DNA from: Sphaerolaimus hirsutus
Lineage: Eukaryota; Nematoda; Chromadorea; Monhysterida; Sphaerolaimidae
Reading direction: 5' to 3'
DNA: 64,000 nucleotides
NCBI GenBank assembly: GCA_964036195.1
Contig: OZ038453.1
Location: 17,645,206 to 17,709,205, forward strand
The position numbers and the translations under genes were made by a program. Under the pieces are notes generated by a model. The model saw only the letters and a list, made by a program, of their open reading frames with translations. It did no database searches and was not told the origin of the DNA. Positions 52,938 through 63,477 of the stretch are shown piece by piece (the stretch's first letter is position 1; each line of letters opens with the position of its first letter).

Positions 52938-53405
52938 CCGTATTACCTCCAATATAAGGCATCCCTCTAATATAAGGTACCCTCTAATATAAGGTATAAC
53001 TTTTAGCTATTTTGAACGCGATGAAATAAATATAAGGTACCCTCTAATATAAGGCATACCTTTAATATAAGGCACAGCTGGCTGCGTGCTAAAACGCGCA
53101 AAATCATAAAAACGGTCGCCAAACATGGCGGAAAATGATGAAAATGGTGCCGAAGGGCACTGCGATAACTCTTCGTCGACTTCTGCCATTTTGTAGTGAT
53201 ACTGTACCACCTATTTTGTACATTCCAATTTGAAAAAAAATGAATTGTATCGTTGTTCACTGTTAATGAAATTTCTTTAAAATCTGGTGAAAATAATTGA
53301 AGGTACCCTCTAATATAAGGTACCCTCTAATATAAGGCATAACTTTTGGCTCGAAAAATCTGACGAAAACAATATAAGGTATACCTTATATTAGAGGTAA
53401 TACGG
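52938..53405. mobile_element. TA-flanked CCGTATT element, CTAATATAAGG type
   Basis: TA-CCGTATTACCTCCAATATA and TTAGAGGTAATACGG-TA. Eight or more CTAATATAAGGTACCCT-like words lie near both ends. The internal word differs completely from the CGAAATACCCC and TTATTCAAGGGG versions although the outer 7-10 bases are the same. Confidence 0.78.
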
Positions 53406-53409
53406 TATA

Positions 53410-53700
53410 ACGGTATTGTTTACTACGATCCTTCACAGAAATTTCTGGCCAAATTATAACACCCCCCTCCCCGCCGGAATAAACTCCCCCCTTAGAATTA
53501 ACCCCCCTCAAAATTTGCTTTCATGTTTATTTTCATGAAACAACATGCTATTCTTGTTCAAATTCAACGACAAAGCTTATGCTTGCTTCATCAATCGTTT
53601 TTAAGTATGTGAATTATTCTTTGAGCGTCAGTGGAGGGGGAACTATGGGGGATTGTTTTTCAAGGATAATTCACCAGGGGAACTATTCGAGGCAATACGG
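53410..53700. mobile_element. TA-family CCGTATT element, left end degraded
   Basis: Has TACGATCCTTCACAGAAATTTC and ACCCCCCTCAAAATTTG, then AACTATTCGAGGCAATACGG-TA on the right. The left end, next to 53405, is unclear. Confidence 0.5.
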
Positions 53701-53764
53701 TACATAAATCATATTATTCAGCAGATAAGGCACTTGAAAATGCAAAAACATTGAAAATCATCGC

Positions 53765-53952
53765 GGAATTTCGGCGCTATTTCTGGCGCCAAATTGCCGC
53801 CAGCGAAAATGGCGCCAAGCGCCAAGGGCGCCATGGCGCCATTCGCAATGATGGCGCCAGAGAAAAGGGCGCCAAGCGCCAATGGCGCCATGGCGCTGGC
53901 GCCCTATGGCGCCATAAAAGGGCGCCAGCGCCATGGCGCCATTCCATCACTA
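53765..53952. mobile_element. GGCGCC-type hAT-like MITE, left end degraded
   Basis: Ends GGCGCCATTCCATCACTA at 53952. Dense GGCGCCAxGCGCC words extend left to about 53780. Open frames across it are repeat-derived. Confidence 0.65.
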
Positions 53953-54440
53953 GTTTACACTAATTATTACACTAACGCAACTAATGAAGTGATACGCGTC
54001 CAAACATGGATATTAAATAGAAGAGGTGCCCCTAGGTTTCAAACGACCCCGTTCAAACGGTTTCAAATTTGAAATAGAATCGCGATCCCCATTAGGCATC
54101 GGAAATATTTCATCCGGAAATCTGAATGCCATTCGAAATCTATACGGCTACAGTATTACCTCGAACTACCCCTGCGTCTGCGCGAGCGAATCAAAAAAAT
54201 ACCCCCCTCGAAATAGCCCCACCCGAAATGAGTGTAGAGAATGTTTTAATTGCCAAAAACTGATGTTTGTGATCTGTGTAATGCAGAAATTACAACGTGT
54301 AAAACAATGTGACAATGTGTGAAATGTGTTTAACAATGACTGAGCTACATTAAGACAGGGCTCTATAAATCTACAGACGCTTATATTTACATGTCAGTTA
54401 TTGTTGCATTGTGCCCACACACGCTAGTTGACATTGACAC

Positions 54441-55320
54441 CAAGGACGTAACCAGGGGGGGGCGGGGGGGCGCAACCCCCCTTCCCGGGCCGGACCAAAC
54501 AATGTACCAGAAATGGCACTTTCAGAACACGATTTTGTCGACAGTTCAGGGACGTATCCAGGATTTTTGAGCGGGGGGGCTGTTTGTTTACGGAGCCTCG
54601 CGAACGGGGGGGGCTCAGCCCCCCCCCCCTAAAATTTTGCCTACAGAGTGACGGAATGGCGGCATGGCGCTGGCGCCATTCGTAGGCGCCACGCCATGGC
54701 ACCATTGGCGTTGGCGCTGGCCGCAGGAGCCGATGTATATGTATGTAAATATACATATATACACAGCGGCAGGCACACCTAAACGGCATCTTCAGCGATA
54801 TGCATGTGCATAGGTCGATCCGCTGACAATATCTCATGTGTAATGGAAGATTGCGCGCGTGCGCGCAAAAATTTTCATGGGTACCTTCCAAATTCCACCC
54901 CAAAATCGCATTTTCCGGGACTTTTCTGGTCTCACCCCGGGAAGGGGGGGGGGGCTGCAGCCCCCCCGCCCCCCCCCCTGGATACGTCCTTGCGACAGTT
55001 TGAAAAAATTTTGCGCGCAAGCGCGCATTTTCCCTTCGCAACATATATTTTCGGCTGGCCCGTGTCAGCGGCCTCAACGCCAGTGAAAATGAACTTCATT
55101 CCTGTGCATGTCGCTGTATACGCCCGTAAAATGCAGACGTATACTGCTGTTTTGGCGCCAATGCCAAACGCCTACGAATGGCGACAGCGCCATAGCGCCA
55201 TTGCCCTACTACAGGAGTAAAATTTGAGGGGGGGCGCCCCCCCCCCCCCGTTCGCCGGGCTCAATACAATCGCCGTATACAATCAGCCCCCCCCGCTCAA
55301 AAATCCTGGCTGCGTCCCTG
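54441..55320. mobile_element. hAT-like element, CAGGGACGTA ends, nested and itself a host
   Basis: Left end CAAGGACGTAACCAGG and right end, as complement, CAGGGACGCAGCCAGG. Flanks ATTGACAC and ATCGACAC match at 7 of 8. C/G-rich arms contain AAAATCCTGG and GGCGCC-like words. It encloses the complete element 54547-54992. Confidence 0.85.
54547..54992. mobile_element. hAT-like element, third nesting level, perfect TSD
   Basis: Begins CAGGGACGTATCCAGG and ends CCTGGATACGTCCTTG. CGACAGTT flanks both sides (54539-54546, 54993-55000). Contains a GGCGCC-word block (54655-54730), GCGCGCGTGCGCGC near 54852 and long G/C runs. Closest relative: 63478-63937. Confidence 0.92.
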
Positions 55321-55461
55321 ATCGACACCAAATGTCAACTGGTGCCGATCCCGATTCAAAGCTTGCACACGAGTGGACGAACAACGTTGAAACGCAATCT
55401 TCAAATTAGGAACGAAACCAGTTGACATTTGGTGTCGATGTCAACTAGCGTGTGTGGTGCC

Positions 55462-55847
55462 AATTTTCCACGTCTGCGTACGTTGCAACAACGAATAAGT
55501 ACTGCGAGTTCAAAAAAAAATCCTGCCGGAATAATAAACCCAATCATAAACATGTCATCACAAATGCTGTGAATGGACAAAAAATTTTTTATGAGCCGTC
55601 GCTCTCGTAGTTAACTGAGACCGAAATTTCGTTTGATAACGAAAATGTGGTGTTGTTAATGCCAGTGTCACAGCTCACAGGAAGACCCTGTAAATACATG
55701 CTGCTTTAAGTGCTGCTCAGACAGAATTGGTGTGATGACAAAAACTGTGGAAAAGTTTCACACTTCAGGGAAAAAGTTCCCTTTTTGTGAAAAAATGGTA
55801 GAATTGATACCCCAGCGCTCAACCGGCCGTGTTGATCTAAATTGATT
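55462..55847. other. Unassigned stretch
   Basis: No element ends or exon supported. Confidence 0.4.
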
Positions 55848-55855
55848 GATGGTTG

Positions 55856-56334
55856 CACAGTTGTCAAAGTGTATTTACTTTTACTCAAAAAGTACGCATA
55901 CTCGAGTATCGAGACAATACACATACGCATACTTTGGGAAGGTATCTGTACTCACCTGTAAACTTACTTTTCGAGAGTACTAGAGTACAGTAATTTTTGC
56001 GTGTACAGAAAGAGTATTTTTTGTCATTCTAGACACCTTGTTTTAATTAAGTACTCATTAATAGAAAGAAAGCACCTTTTTGCTGCCCAAGTTAAACATT
56101 TATAATGCTTTTTCTAGAAAGAAAAGGTGATTTTACTCGATTTTTACGCTTTCTTGTGAGAAAAAAATACTCGCATTTATGCTTTCTGGTAAAAAAAATT
56201 ATTTTACTCTCATTTACTCATGAGTAAAAGTAAATAACTTTAAATTTACGCTTTCAGTACTCGAGGGTGAGTAAAAACAAAATACTTCACGCATACGCAT
56301 ACTTTGAATAAGTTTGGTACTTTCAACAACTCTG
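55856..56334. mobile_element. hAT-like element, CAGAGTTGTT family, CTCGAG core
   Basis: Begins CACAGTTGTCAAAGTG and ends TTTCAACAACTCTG. Flanks GATGGTTG (55848-55855) and GAGGGTTG (56335-56342) match at 7 of 8. The left arm has CATACTCGAGTATCGAG and the right arm TACTCGAGGGTGAGTAAAA. Non-coding. Confidence 0.82.
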
Positions 56335-56342
56335 GAGGGTTG

Positions 56343-56720
56343 GCATACTCTTCCAAAGAAGCTCCATTACGCTCTGTTGCATTGAATAAACAAAACGACA
56401 TGGTGGGTGACAGTTTGACGGAAATTATTGCCGCCTGTAACATCACTACATTTAGAAAAAAATATTGATATTATTATGTAGGACGAAATGATGATTGATG
56501 AAATCCAATTAAGTCAGGTGGTGTTTACTTAAAAAATCAAATTATGATTGGTCCTAAAGTATTAGTGAAAAAAAACATGCGCAAAAGGAGGGGGTTAATG
56601 TTCTGTAACATGTCCATGCTTGTTGAACAAAGTGAAACGATCTGTTGATTAAAAATGGTGTATTGCGGAAATAGAGAATACATGAAGCGGACATAAATAT
56701 ACATTTCAATGAAACTTGTG
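56343..56720. other. Unassigned stretch
   Basis: AT-rich, no supported exon or element. Confidence 0.4.
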
Positions 56721-56724
56721 CAAT

Positions 56725-56969
56725 GGCCCTACACACACTAGTTTTCACCGTGACGTATGTGAAAACTGAAATGGCGACATGGCGACAATCAGCCTACTCT
56801 TTTTGTATGCTATATGTGTTTTAGTTTTCAAATTTTCAAAGTTTAACTTTCATAAATATAATTTATAATTTAAATAATATAAAATCATTCAACCGTGTTC
56901 ATTCAATTGCATTTTAAAAAATTTCAGTTTTCACACGAAGTCACGGTGAAAACTAGTGTGTGTAGGCAC
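56725..56969. mobile_element. Palindromic GGCCCTACACACAC MITE
   Basis: GGCCCTACACACACTAGTTT and, as complement, GTGCCTACACACACTAGTTT; arms continue with TCACCGTGAC and TTTTCACACGAAGTCACG. Nearly the same sequence as 60159-60403. Confidence 0.8.
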
Positions 56970-56994
56970 ATTAGGATAAATACGGTAATCTAAA

Positions 56995-58430
56995 TGAGGC
57001 GTCCTATTCTAAAAGTCGACAAGTCCAAAATAGGTATGACATTTTTGAGTTAGGCCCAGAAACGTCATATGGTGCTACTCCCGCACATTTTTCATAATTT
57101 TCCATAAATTTTTTGACCTCATATGAGGCTTCTAGTTCCGAATGTCGGTATCTCCATCATTTTAGGTTTTTCCAAAATCGCATTTGAAACTTCAACGTTG
57201 GCCCGAGCGGGCAATTTTCAAAGGAGAACCCTTGCCCAAAACTTTTTGACAAGCTTATAAATTTATCTACATTTTCCATATTTTCGGCCCTGCGGCCGAC
57301 ATATATAGCTGGAGTTATGATGATTTGATTGACAGCAGGTCAGCAGATTCAGTGGAGATACCCTGTTTCGAATGATTTTTTATTATGAAAAATCACTCGA
57401 AACAGGGTCTCTCCACTTAGTACATAAGATTTACTGGGCGGTGGTGGTGCACCGTTTTGGAGTCACTGGTGCCACTCCATGAGAATGGCCCCACTTGAGA
57501 GTTAATTTTGAGTGGAGATATCCTGTTTCGGACAAAGATTTTTTTGGAGATACCCTGTTTCGGATGATTTTTTTCAAAAACTGGTTTGGAATTCTATACC
57601 GTAATTCGGATGATTTTTTCCGTTGGTGGAGGTACCCTGTTTCGAGTGAATTTTTTGGTGGCTCTTTTTGGAGATACCCTGTTTCGAGTGAAATTTTACC
57701 AATTTGAGGGTGGAGATACCCTGTTTCGGATGTTTTTTTTTGTTTGTTTTTTTTTCTAAAAATCGGCATATATGTATCTCGGGATATTGAGAAAATTTTG
57801 TTTCTATCATGAAGAAATAAGTGCACCTATCACAGATCCGCACTTAACTCATTTTTTTCCACTTTGGTCTTTACCGATATTCGGAACTAGATGCCTCATA
57901 TGCCCATATGGCAAAGTGCTAAAATTTGACATTTTTGGGAAAAATACAAAAAATTTGGGCAAGAAGTTGACAAGTCCACTTAGTTTTGGGCTAAAGGTCA
58001 ACAAGTCCACCTTCCGCAGCCTTTTTTCATGGGAAAAAACGCAAGGAATGTGATAAGTCCATCATGGACACCGATTTCTAAAAGTCGACAAGTCCATAAA
58101 TTTCCCATAAGGCAAGCGTAACGCCGGCAGGAACACAAATGTTCTCGAGTGCAAGAAGTCGACAAGTGCATTTTCCTCCCAAAAACGGTTTTGTTCTGTC
58201 CGATTAGAATTTTATAGACACCCAATTTTTCCATTATACGTTGAGAGCAGGGGCTGAAAATTTGACACTTTATTGTTAACATTTGGAACTTAATGTTGAG
58301 CATGAGAGAGCCCCATTGGACACGGAATTGGAAATGAAGCTTCCACCTGGAATTGGAAATGAAGCTTAAAATGCGATTTACTCAAAATCGCATTTTGTGG
58401 ACTTGTCGACTTTTATAATTAGACGCCTCA
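56995..58430. mobile_element. TGAGGC-type element with GTCGACAAGTCC arms, host of a second element
   Basis: Begins TGAGGCGTCCTATTCTAAAA and, as complement, TGAGGCGTCTAATTATAAAA, both followed by GTCGACAAGTCCA. The word TCGACAAGTCCA recurs several times near the right end. The complete element 57124-57898 lies inside. Confidence 0.78.
57124..57898. mobile_element. TGAGGC-family element with GATACCCTGTTTCG array
   Basis: Begins TGAGGCTTCTAGTTCCGAAT and, as complement, TGAGGCATCTAGTTCCGAAT. Carries CAAAATCGCATTTGAAAC, TTGGCCCGAGCGGGCAA and eight or nine GGAGATACCCTGTTTCG words between 57355 and 57730, plus a hairpin of two such words around 57385. Confidence 0.82.
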
Positions 58431-58501
58431 AATATTTTAGCTGGTGTTTAAATGAATCCCCGGTACGTCGAGCCCCGGAGCTTTATGAATCCGAAAATAC
58501 C

Positions 58502-58640
58502 GTATTACCTCCAATTAATCCCACCTTGAATCACCCCCCCCCCCTCAAAATGGGCTGGGGAAATAATAAACTCCCCGCAAAATACCCCCCCCCCTCTATT
58601 AAGATGTACATCATGCATGCAATGTATGTACATGATGTAT
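58502..58640. mobile_element. Half of a TA-family CCGTATT element
   Basis: TA-CCGTATTACCTCCAATTAA then CTTGAATCACCCCC and GCAAAATACCCCC blocks. No right end. Confidence 0.5.
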
Positions 58641-58968
58641 TTATTACTGCTTATTTGTATCGCAGCTACACATAGACTTGTTTGTGTAGCAATCTACGTT
58701 TTTATGTCCAAATATCGGGTGGGCGCGCCAGCTTGATCCCTCGCTGCGGAGGGAGGGCGCAAGCGACCCACCCATAATATGGTCAGAGACAGCAAAATGC
58801 GGAAATTCGGAAATAAAAACTCAAATAACTCTAGAACGCGACAAGCTATTAGAAAACCGTGTACACCGAGGGAAAGCCCGTGTCGGAAAGTACCCCGACT
58901 CCAATTTTCAGATTGATTGGTTGAGTTTAAAAAAAGTTATTCAAGATTTTATTTCTGAGGTGGCATTC

Positions 58969-59009
<41 letters not shown>

Positions 59010-59555
59010 CACCCGAAATTCTTCAAAGTGGAATAACTTCGCTGAAACACAACCGATTTTCCTGGATGATGGCTCATATGAAAGAGCATATGATGCCATT
59101 TATTATTTTATAAAAAATTTCACAGGCTCCGCCCACTTTAGGACTGTAGTCGTTTGAAATCTTTAAAAATGAATAAATTAAAAAATTAAATACAAACAAG
59201 GGAATAAAAAAAATTTGTTGATGTGCGCAGGGATCAGGGCTTTCAAATGAGCCCGATTTTGTCCATTTTGATTGACATTTAGAAAAGTTATTTACGTTTG
59301 CGTGTTTTGTGTAATACACGCAATACAGACTGCTGGTAGAATAAAAACGTGAATTTGAGGACTCATTATCAGATTTTTATGTTTGAATTATTTTCATTTT
59401 TATATTTTCAATTTTTTTATTTTTTATTTTATTTATTTATTTATTTTTTTAATAATTTTGAAAATAATTGTTGATAATGTTTAATTCATTTTTTTAAATA
59501 ATTTTTTTATAATATTTAATTCATTTTTTATTTTTTATTGATTATACTTTTATGT
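58641..59555. other. Unassigned stretch with a GC-rich hairpin and a TTG microsatellite
   Basis: 58718-58775 holds GGGTGGGCGCGCC facing GGGCGCAAGCGACCCACCC, a GC-rich stem-loop. 58968-59009 is a run of about 14 TTG triplets. 59370-59540 is simple AT-rich TTTTTATTTTTTATT sequence. No gene supported. Confidence 0.5.
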
Positions 59556-59560
59556 TTATA

Positions 59561-60026
59561 AACTGCGTTCGGATCAAGTCCGGCAGTCACTTTTTCAACG
59601 GACGTCTGACGCTATAACTCGCGCTATGGGGGGAGTTAAAGGCTGAAATTTTGGGGGAATATAGCCTACATTCCCCCACTACTATACACCAACACAGATG
59701 CGACGGCGACCCGTTTAAGTGTGGGTCGCCGTATATGCGACAAAAATTGTGCGGTTTTCGTTGTCCGGATCAAGTCCGGCACCCAAAGTGGTGAAGAACC
59801 ACTGGGTGCCGGACTTGATCCGGACAACGAAAACCGCACAATTTTTTGTCGCATATACGGCGACCCACAGTAAAACGGGTCGCAATCATGTATGCGTTGG
59901 TGTATAGTAGGGGGAATGTCGGCTATATTTCCCCAAAATTTCAGCTCTTAACTCCCGCCACAGCATGAGTTATAGCGTCAACAGTCCATTCAAAAAGTGA
60001 CTGCCGGACTTGATCCGAACGCAGTT
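59561..60026. mobile_element. Foldback DNA transposon, short form, TA TSD
   Basis: Same ends as 46226-47881 (AACTGCGTTCGGATCAAGTC), TA on both sides (59559-59560, 60027-60028). The centre at about 59793 is formed by the inner hairpin (CCAAAGTGGTGAAGAACCAC). The long spacer of the other copy is absent. Confidence 0.9.
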
Positions 60027-60158
60027 TACTTTTATTTGTATATATACATTTTATTTTATCACTTGTTATATTGTCATTGAATTATTTCTCAACTTTTTCA
60101 TTGTATTTTGTCAATGTTTATTCAATTTTCTATTTTATTTATTTTTTATAGTTTTAAT

Positions 60159-60403
60159 GGCCCTACACACACTAGTTTTCACCGTGACTTGTGTGAAAAC
60201 TGAAATGGCGAAATGGCAACATCCAGCCCTACTCTTGTGGTATGCTTTAGGTGTTTTAGTTTTCAAATTTGTAAATTTTAACTCTCATTAATCTAAATTC
60301 AAATTTCAATTCAATTGAATCATTCAACCGTTGTGATTAATTTGCATTTTTTTTAATTCAGTTTACACACGAAGTCATGGTGAAAACTAGTGTGTGTAGG
60401 CAC
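60159..60403. mobile_element. Palindromic GGCCCTACACACAC MITE
   Basis: Near-identical to 56725-56969 in ends and in the inner words AACTGAAATGGCGA and GTGTTTTAGTTTTCAAATTT. Inserted in AT-rich simple sequence, so its boundaries are clear to within a few bases. Confidence 0.8.
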
Positions 60404-60880
60404 ATTTTTTGTTACAATTTTTTAATGTTATTTTTCATTTTTTCATTTAATTTCGTTTTTATCTGAGATTGAATTTATAAAATTTCATGATTTTTACTGT
60501 TAACTTATATTTGTATTCAATTTTCAATTTTTTATTTAGTATTTTAATTTCGTAAAATTTATGTAAAATTTAATTATTTTTTTAATTTAATTTGTTTTAC
60601 CCTGTTTATTTATAATTGTATTTAACTTTTAATTTTTTGCTTAGTTTTAACATTTTTATTGTTTTGTTGTTTTTTTGTTATCATTTTATACTATTTAAAA
60701 TTTATTTATTATTTTATTTAGGATGATTTCCATAATTTTTTTTGTATAAAAAATTCCTTATTAATTTTATTATTTATTATTTTATTTTTATTTTTGTTGG
60801 TTTTTAATTTTACATTATACTTTTTTGTTTAAAAAAAGATGTTTCAATTTTTTAAGTACTTTATGGAGCACATGCAACAT
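60404..60880. other. AT-rich simple sequence
   Basis: Almost only A and T with TTTTATTTATTT words; no gene or element. Confidence 0.6.
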
Positions 60881-61014
60881 TGTTCATATAATTAATAGAT
60901 ACTGTACATGAGGCTGTTCATATTAATAATAGATACTGTACATGAGGCTGTTCATATTAATAATAGATACTGTACATGAGGCTGTTCATATTAATAATAG
61001 ATACTGTACATGAA
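60881..61014. repeat. Tandem repeat, 34-bp unit, four copies
   Basis: Units contain TTCATATTAATAATAGATAC and TGTACATGAGGC. The TGAGGC at the end of each unit is the terminal word of the TGAGGC transposon family, and the last unit (TGAAGC) merges with the left end of 61011-61896. Confidence 0.88.
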
Positions 61015-61896
61015 GCATCTAGTTCGGAATGCCGGTAAAGACCAAAGTGGATAAAAATGAGTTAAGTGCGGATCTGTGATAACTGCACTTATTTCTTCAT
61101 GATAGCAAACGAATTTTCTCAATACCTAATACCGTTCCCGAGATAAAGATATGTCGATTTTTAGAAGAAAAAAAAGAAGAAAAAATCATCCGAAACAGGG
61201 TATCTCCACCCTCAAATTGGTAAAATTTCACTCGAATCGAAACAGGGTATCTCCAAAAAGAGCCACCAAAAATTTCACTCGAAACAGGGTATCTCATTCT
61301 CAACCATCGGAAAAAATCATCCAAATTACGGTATAGATTTGAAGGAATGTGTCCAAATTCCCATACAAAATAGAAAAAATCATCCGAATTACGGTATAGA
61401 ATTCCAAACTGGTTTTTGAAAAAATCATCCGAAACAGGGTATCTCCAAAAAAATCTTTGTCCGAAACAGGGTATCTCCATAAAGTCTTTGTCCGAAACAG
61501 GGTATCTCCACTCTAAGAAATTTGCTTTCAAGTGAGGCCATGGAGGCGTACTGGTGCCACTCCAGCAGAATGGCAGCACCACCGTCCAGTAAATCCCATG
61601 CACTAAGTGGAGATACCCTGTTTCGAGTGATTTTTTTGAAAAAAATCACTCGAAACAGGGTATCTCTACTGAACATGCTGACCTGCTATCAATCAAATCA
61701 CCATAACTCTAGCTATATATATGGCCGCAGGGTTGAAAATATGGAAAATGTAGACAATTTCATAAGCTTTTCAACAAGTTTTGGGCAACACTTGTCACTT
61801 TAAAGTTGCCCGCTCGGGCCAACTTTGAATTTTCGAATGCAATTTTGGAAAAACCTAAAATGATGGAGATACCAACATTTTGAACTAGATGCCTCA
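61011..61896. mobile_element. TGAGGC-family element with GATACCCTGTTTCG array (reverse)
   Basis: Inverted relative to 57124-57898. Ends TGAAGCATCTAGTTCGGAAT and, as complement, TGAGGCATCTAGTTCAAAAT. Eight or more CGAAACAGGGTATCTCC words lie at 61190-61675, with a hairpin pair around 61630. Shares TTGCCCGCTCGGGCCAA and AAAACCTAAAATGATGGAG with the other copy. Confidence 0.82.
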
Positions 61897-61928
61897 CATA
61901 TCTTCGTGGGCCTGTGGCCCCCAAAAAG

Positions 61929-62460
61929 AAGTATATCTCATAAAAAATGGCTAAAGCCAACAAAAAGTGGACACTGCACCAATATTGCAATAGTGCAGAA
62001 AAGAAATATATCACTTACTATCCTACAGTGTGTTTGCGAGTTTGAGCTCTGAAAAGGAGTATATCACTTAATGTTACAGTGTGGTTGATTTCTTCAAGGA
62101 ACAGTGGTGAAATGTAGTACAATTTCACCCAACTTTATCACACCAGCGTGAGCTGTGTGGAAATGATGCACACTTCAGACATACAAAAAGCTCACGCTGG
62201 TGTGATAAAGTTGGGTGAAATTGTACTACATTTCACCAGTGTTCCTTGAAGAAACATTTGATATACTTCTTTTAAGAGCTCAACCACACTGTAACATTAA
62301 GTGATATACTCCTTTTCAGAGCTCAAACTTGCAAACACACTGTAGGATAGTAAGTGATATATTTCTTTTCTGCATTTAAATGCATACACCTGACTGCAAT
62401 ATCGGTGCAGTGCAGTGTCCACTTTTTGTTGGCTTTAGCCATTTTTTATGAGATATCCTA
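61929..62460. mobile_element. Foldback element, 530 bp
   Basis: Arms AGTATATCTCATAAAAAATG and complement; the palindrome continues through GTGGACACTGCACC, AGTGATATATTTCTTTTC and GCTCACGCTGGTGTGATAAA to a centre near 62170. No clear duplication. Non-coding. Confidence 0.8.
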
Positions 62461-62910
62461 TTCGGACTCATTTATTACCTGTTTGGGTACGATAATGCCT
62501 ACGCTTTACTACGATATCTACGAAAATTTCTGACAAAGTAATAAAAAAACCCTAGAATAGACCCCCCTCAAATTGTGCTGGCGAAATAATAAACCCCCAT
62601 CGGGATATTCCGAAATAATACGGTAGCTGGAATCATAAGAATACTGTATGTTTAAAGTGCTAAAAAGAAATCCTGAAAAAATATATTTAAAATTTGTGCA
62701 GCAGATAAACAACCTCGTGTTGCATTGCTAGCGTTGCTAGCGTTGCATGAAAACCACGCGTTGACATAAATAGGTATAGAAAACAGTTAAAATCGTAAAC
62801 ACTTAAAAAAGCAGCTTTAGTTGATGGCGCTGCGAACAACAGCACACCACGGGTATTCTAGATTTTGACCCTCCGGGGGGTTCGGTAGATAACAAATCTT
62901 TCTTCTGGAG
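62461..62910. other. Half of a TA-family element, then unassigned sequence
   Basis: 62480-62623 ends CGAAATAATACGG-TA and has CGAAAATTTCTGACAAAG and ACCCCCCTCAAATTG words. 62624-62910 has no supported feature. Confidence 0.45.
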
Positions 62911-62915
62911 GGATA

Positions 62916-63017
62916 CCGTACTTCCTCGAACTACCCCCCACCCCCGGAGGTGATTGTTTCAGAGTGAGAATTTTGAGGGGGGTTAAACGAGGGGGGATTT
63001 CGAGGGGGCTTATTATC
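62916..63017. mobile_element. Half of a TA-family CCGTACT element
   Basis: TA-CCGTACTTCCTCGAACTAC, then GGGGGGTTAAACGAGGGGGGA and TTTCGAGGGGGCTTA words. The right end was not found. Confidence 0.5.
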
Positions 63018-63469
63018 TCAAATACAAATTACGTGGAAGAGTACAAAAACGTAAAAATACACCAAAATGCTGAGAAAATAAAAAGCGTTCATACGAACAT
63101 TTAGAAGACGTATTTTTACATTCAAACATTTACTGTCGCTGCCGGTGTGTTTCGGGTAAACACAACCAACGATGGGTAAGTTTTCTTTAAAAAAGATTTT
63201 CTGTGTTTTAAATTTTTCAAAAATAAATACATGTGTTTTGAGGTTTTTTCGCAAAAATTTTTTTTGAGTAACTCTGTTTTTTTTCTGGGTTTTTGTCGAA
63301 AACTCAAGTTTTTTCATAAAATACAATGTTTTACTCAAACACTGTGTTTGTACACCAGAGGCAGTGTTTCAATGCAAAAACAGTGCTTTTCTTATCACAA
63401 ATTTGTCCATGCATGTTTAAGGCGTCACTCTAAGGCATTGTGAGACTAAAAATACAGACACCCATGACT
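63018..63469. other. Unassigned stretch
   Basis: A block of AAAAACTTAxGTTTT-like words (63180-63350) suggests one arm of a TAGGGxTGG-type hAT-like element but no ends were identified. Confidence 0.35.
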
Positions 63470-63477
63470 CACGTAAT

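Larger units (their letters stand above)
54411..55461. mobile_element. CACACACGCTAGTTGAC MITE split by a hAT-like element
   Basis: Left arm GTGCCCACACACGCTAGTTG at 54411 and right arm CAACTAGCGTGTGTGGTGCC at 55442-55461; the MITE body 55329-55440 matches 48800-48910 (TGTCAACTGGTGCCGATCCC, CACGAGTGGACGAAC). The hAT-like element 54441-55320 sits in its left arm. Confidence 0.82.

Noticed and set aside
54424-55077. 217-aa open frame on the minus strand
   Set aside because: Crosses the ends of nested hAT-like elements and G/C homopolymers; not a protein-like sequence.
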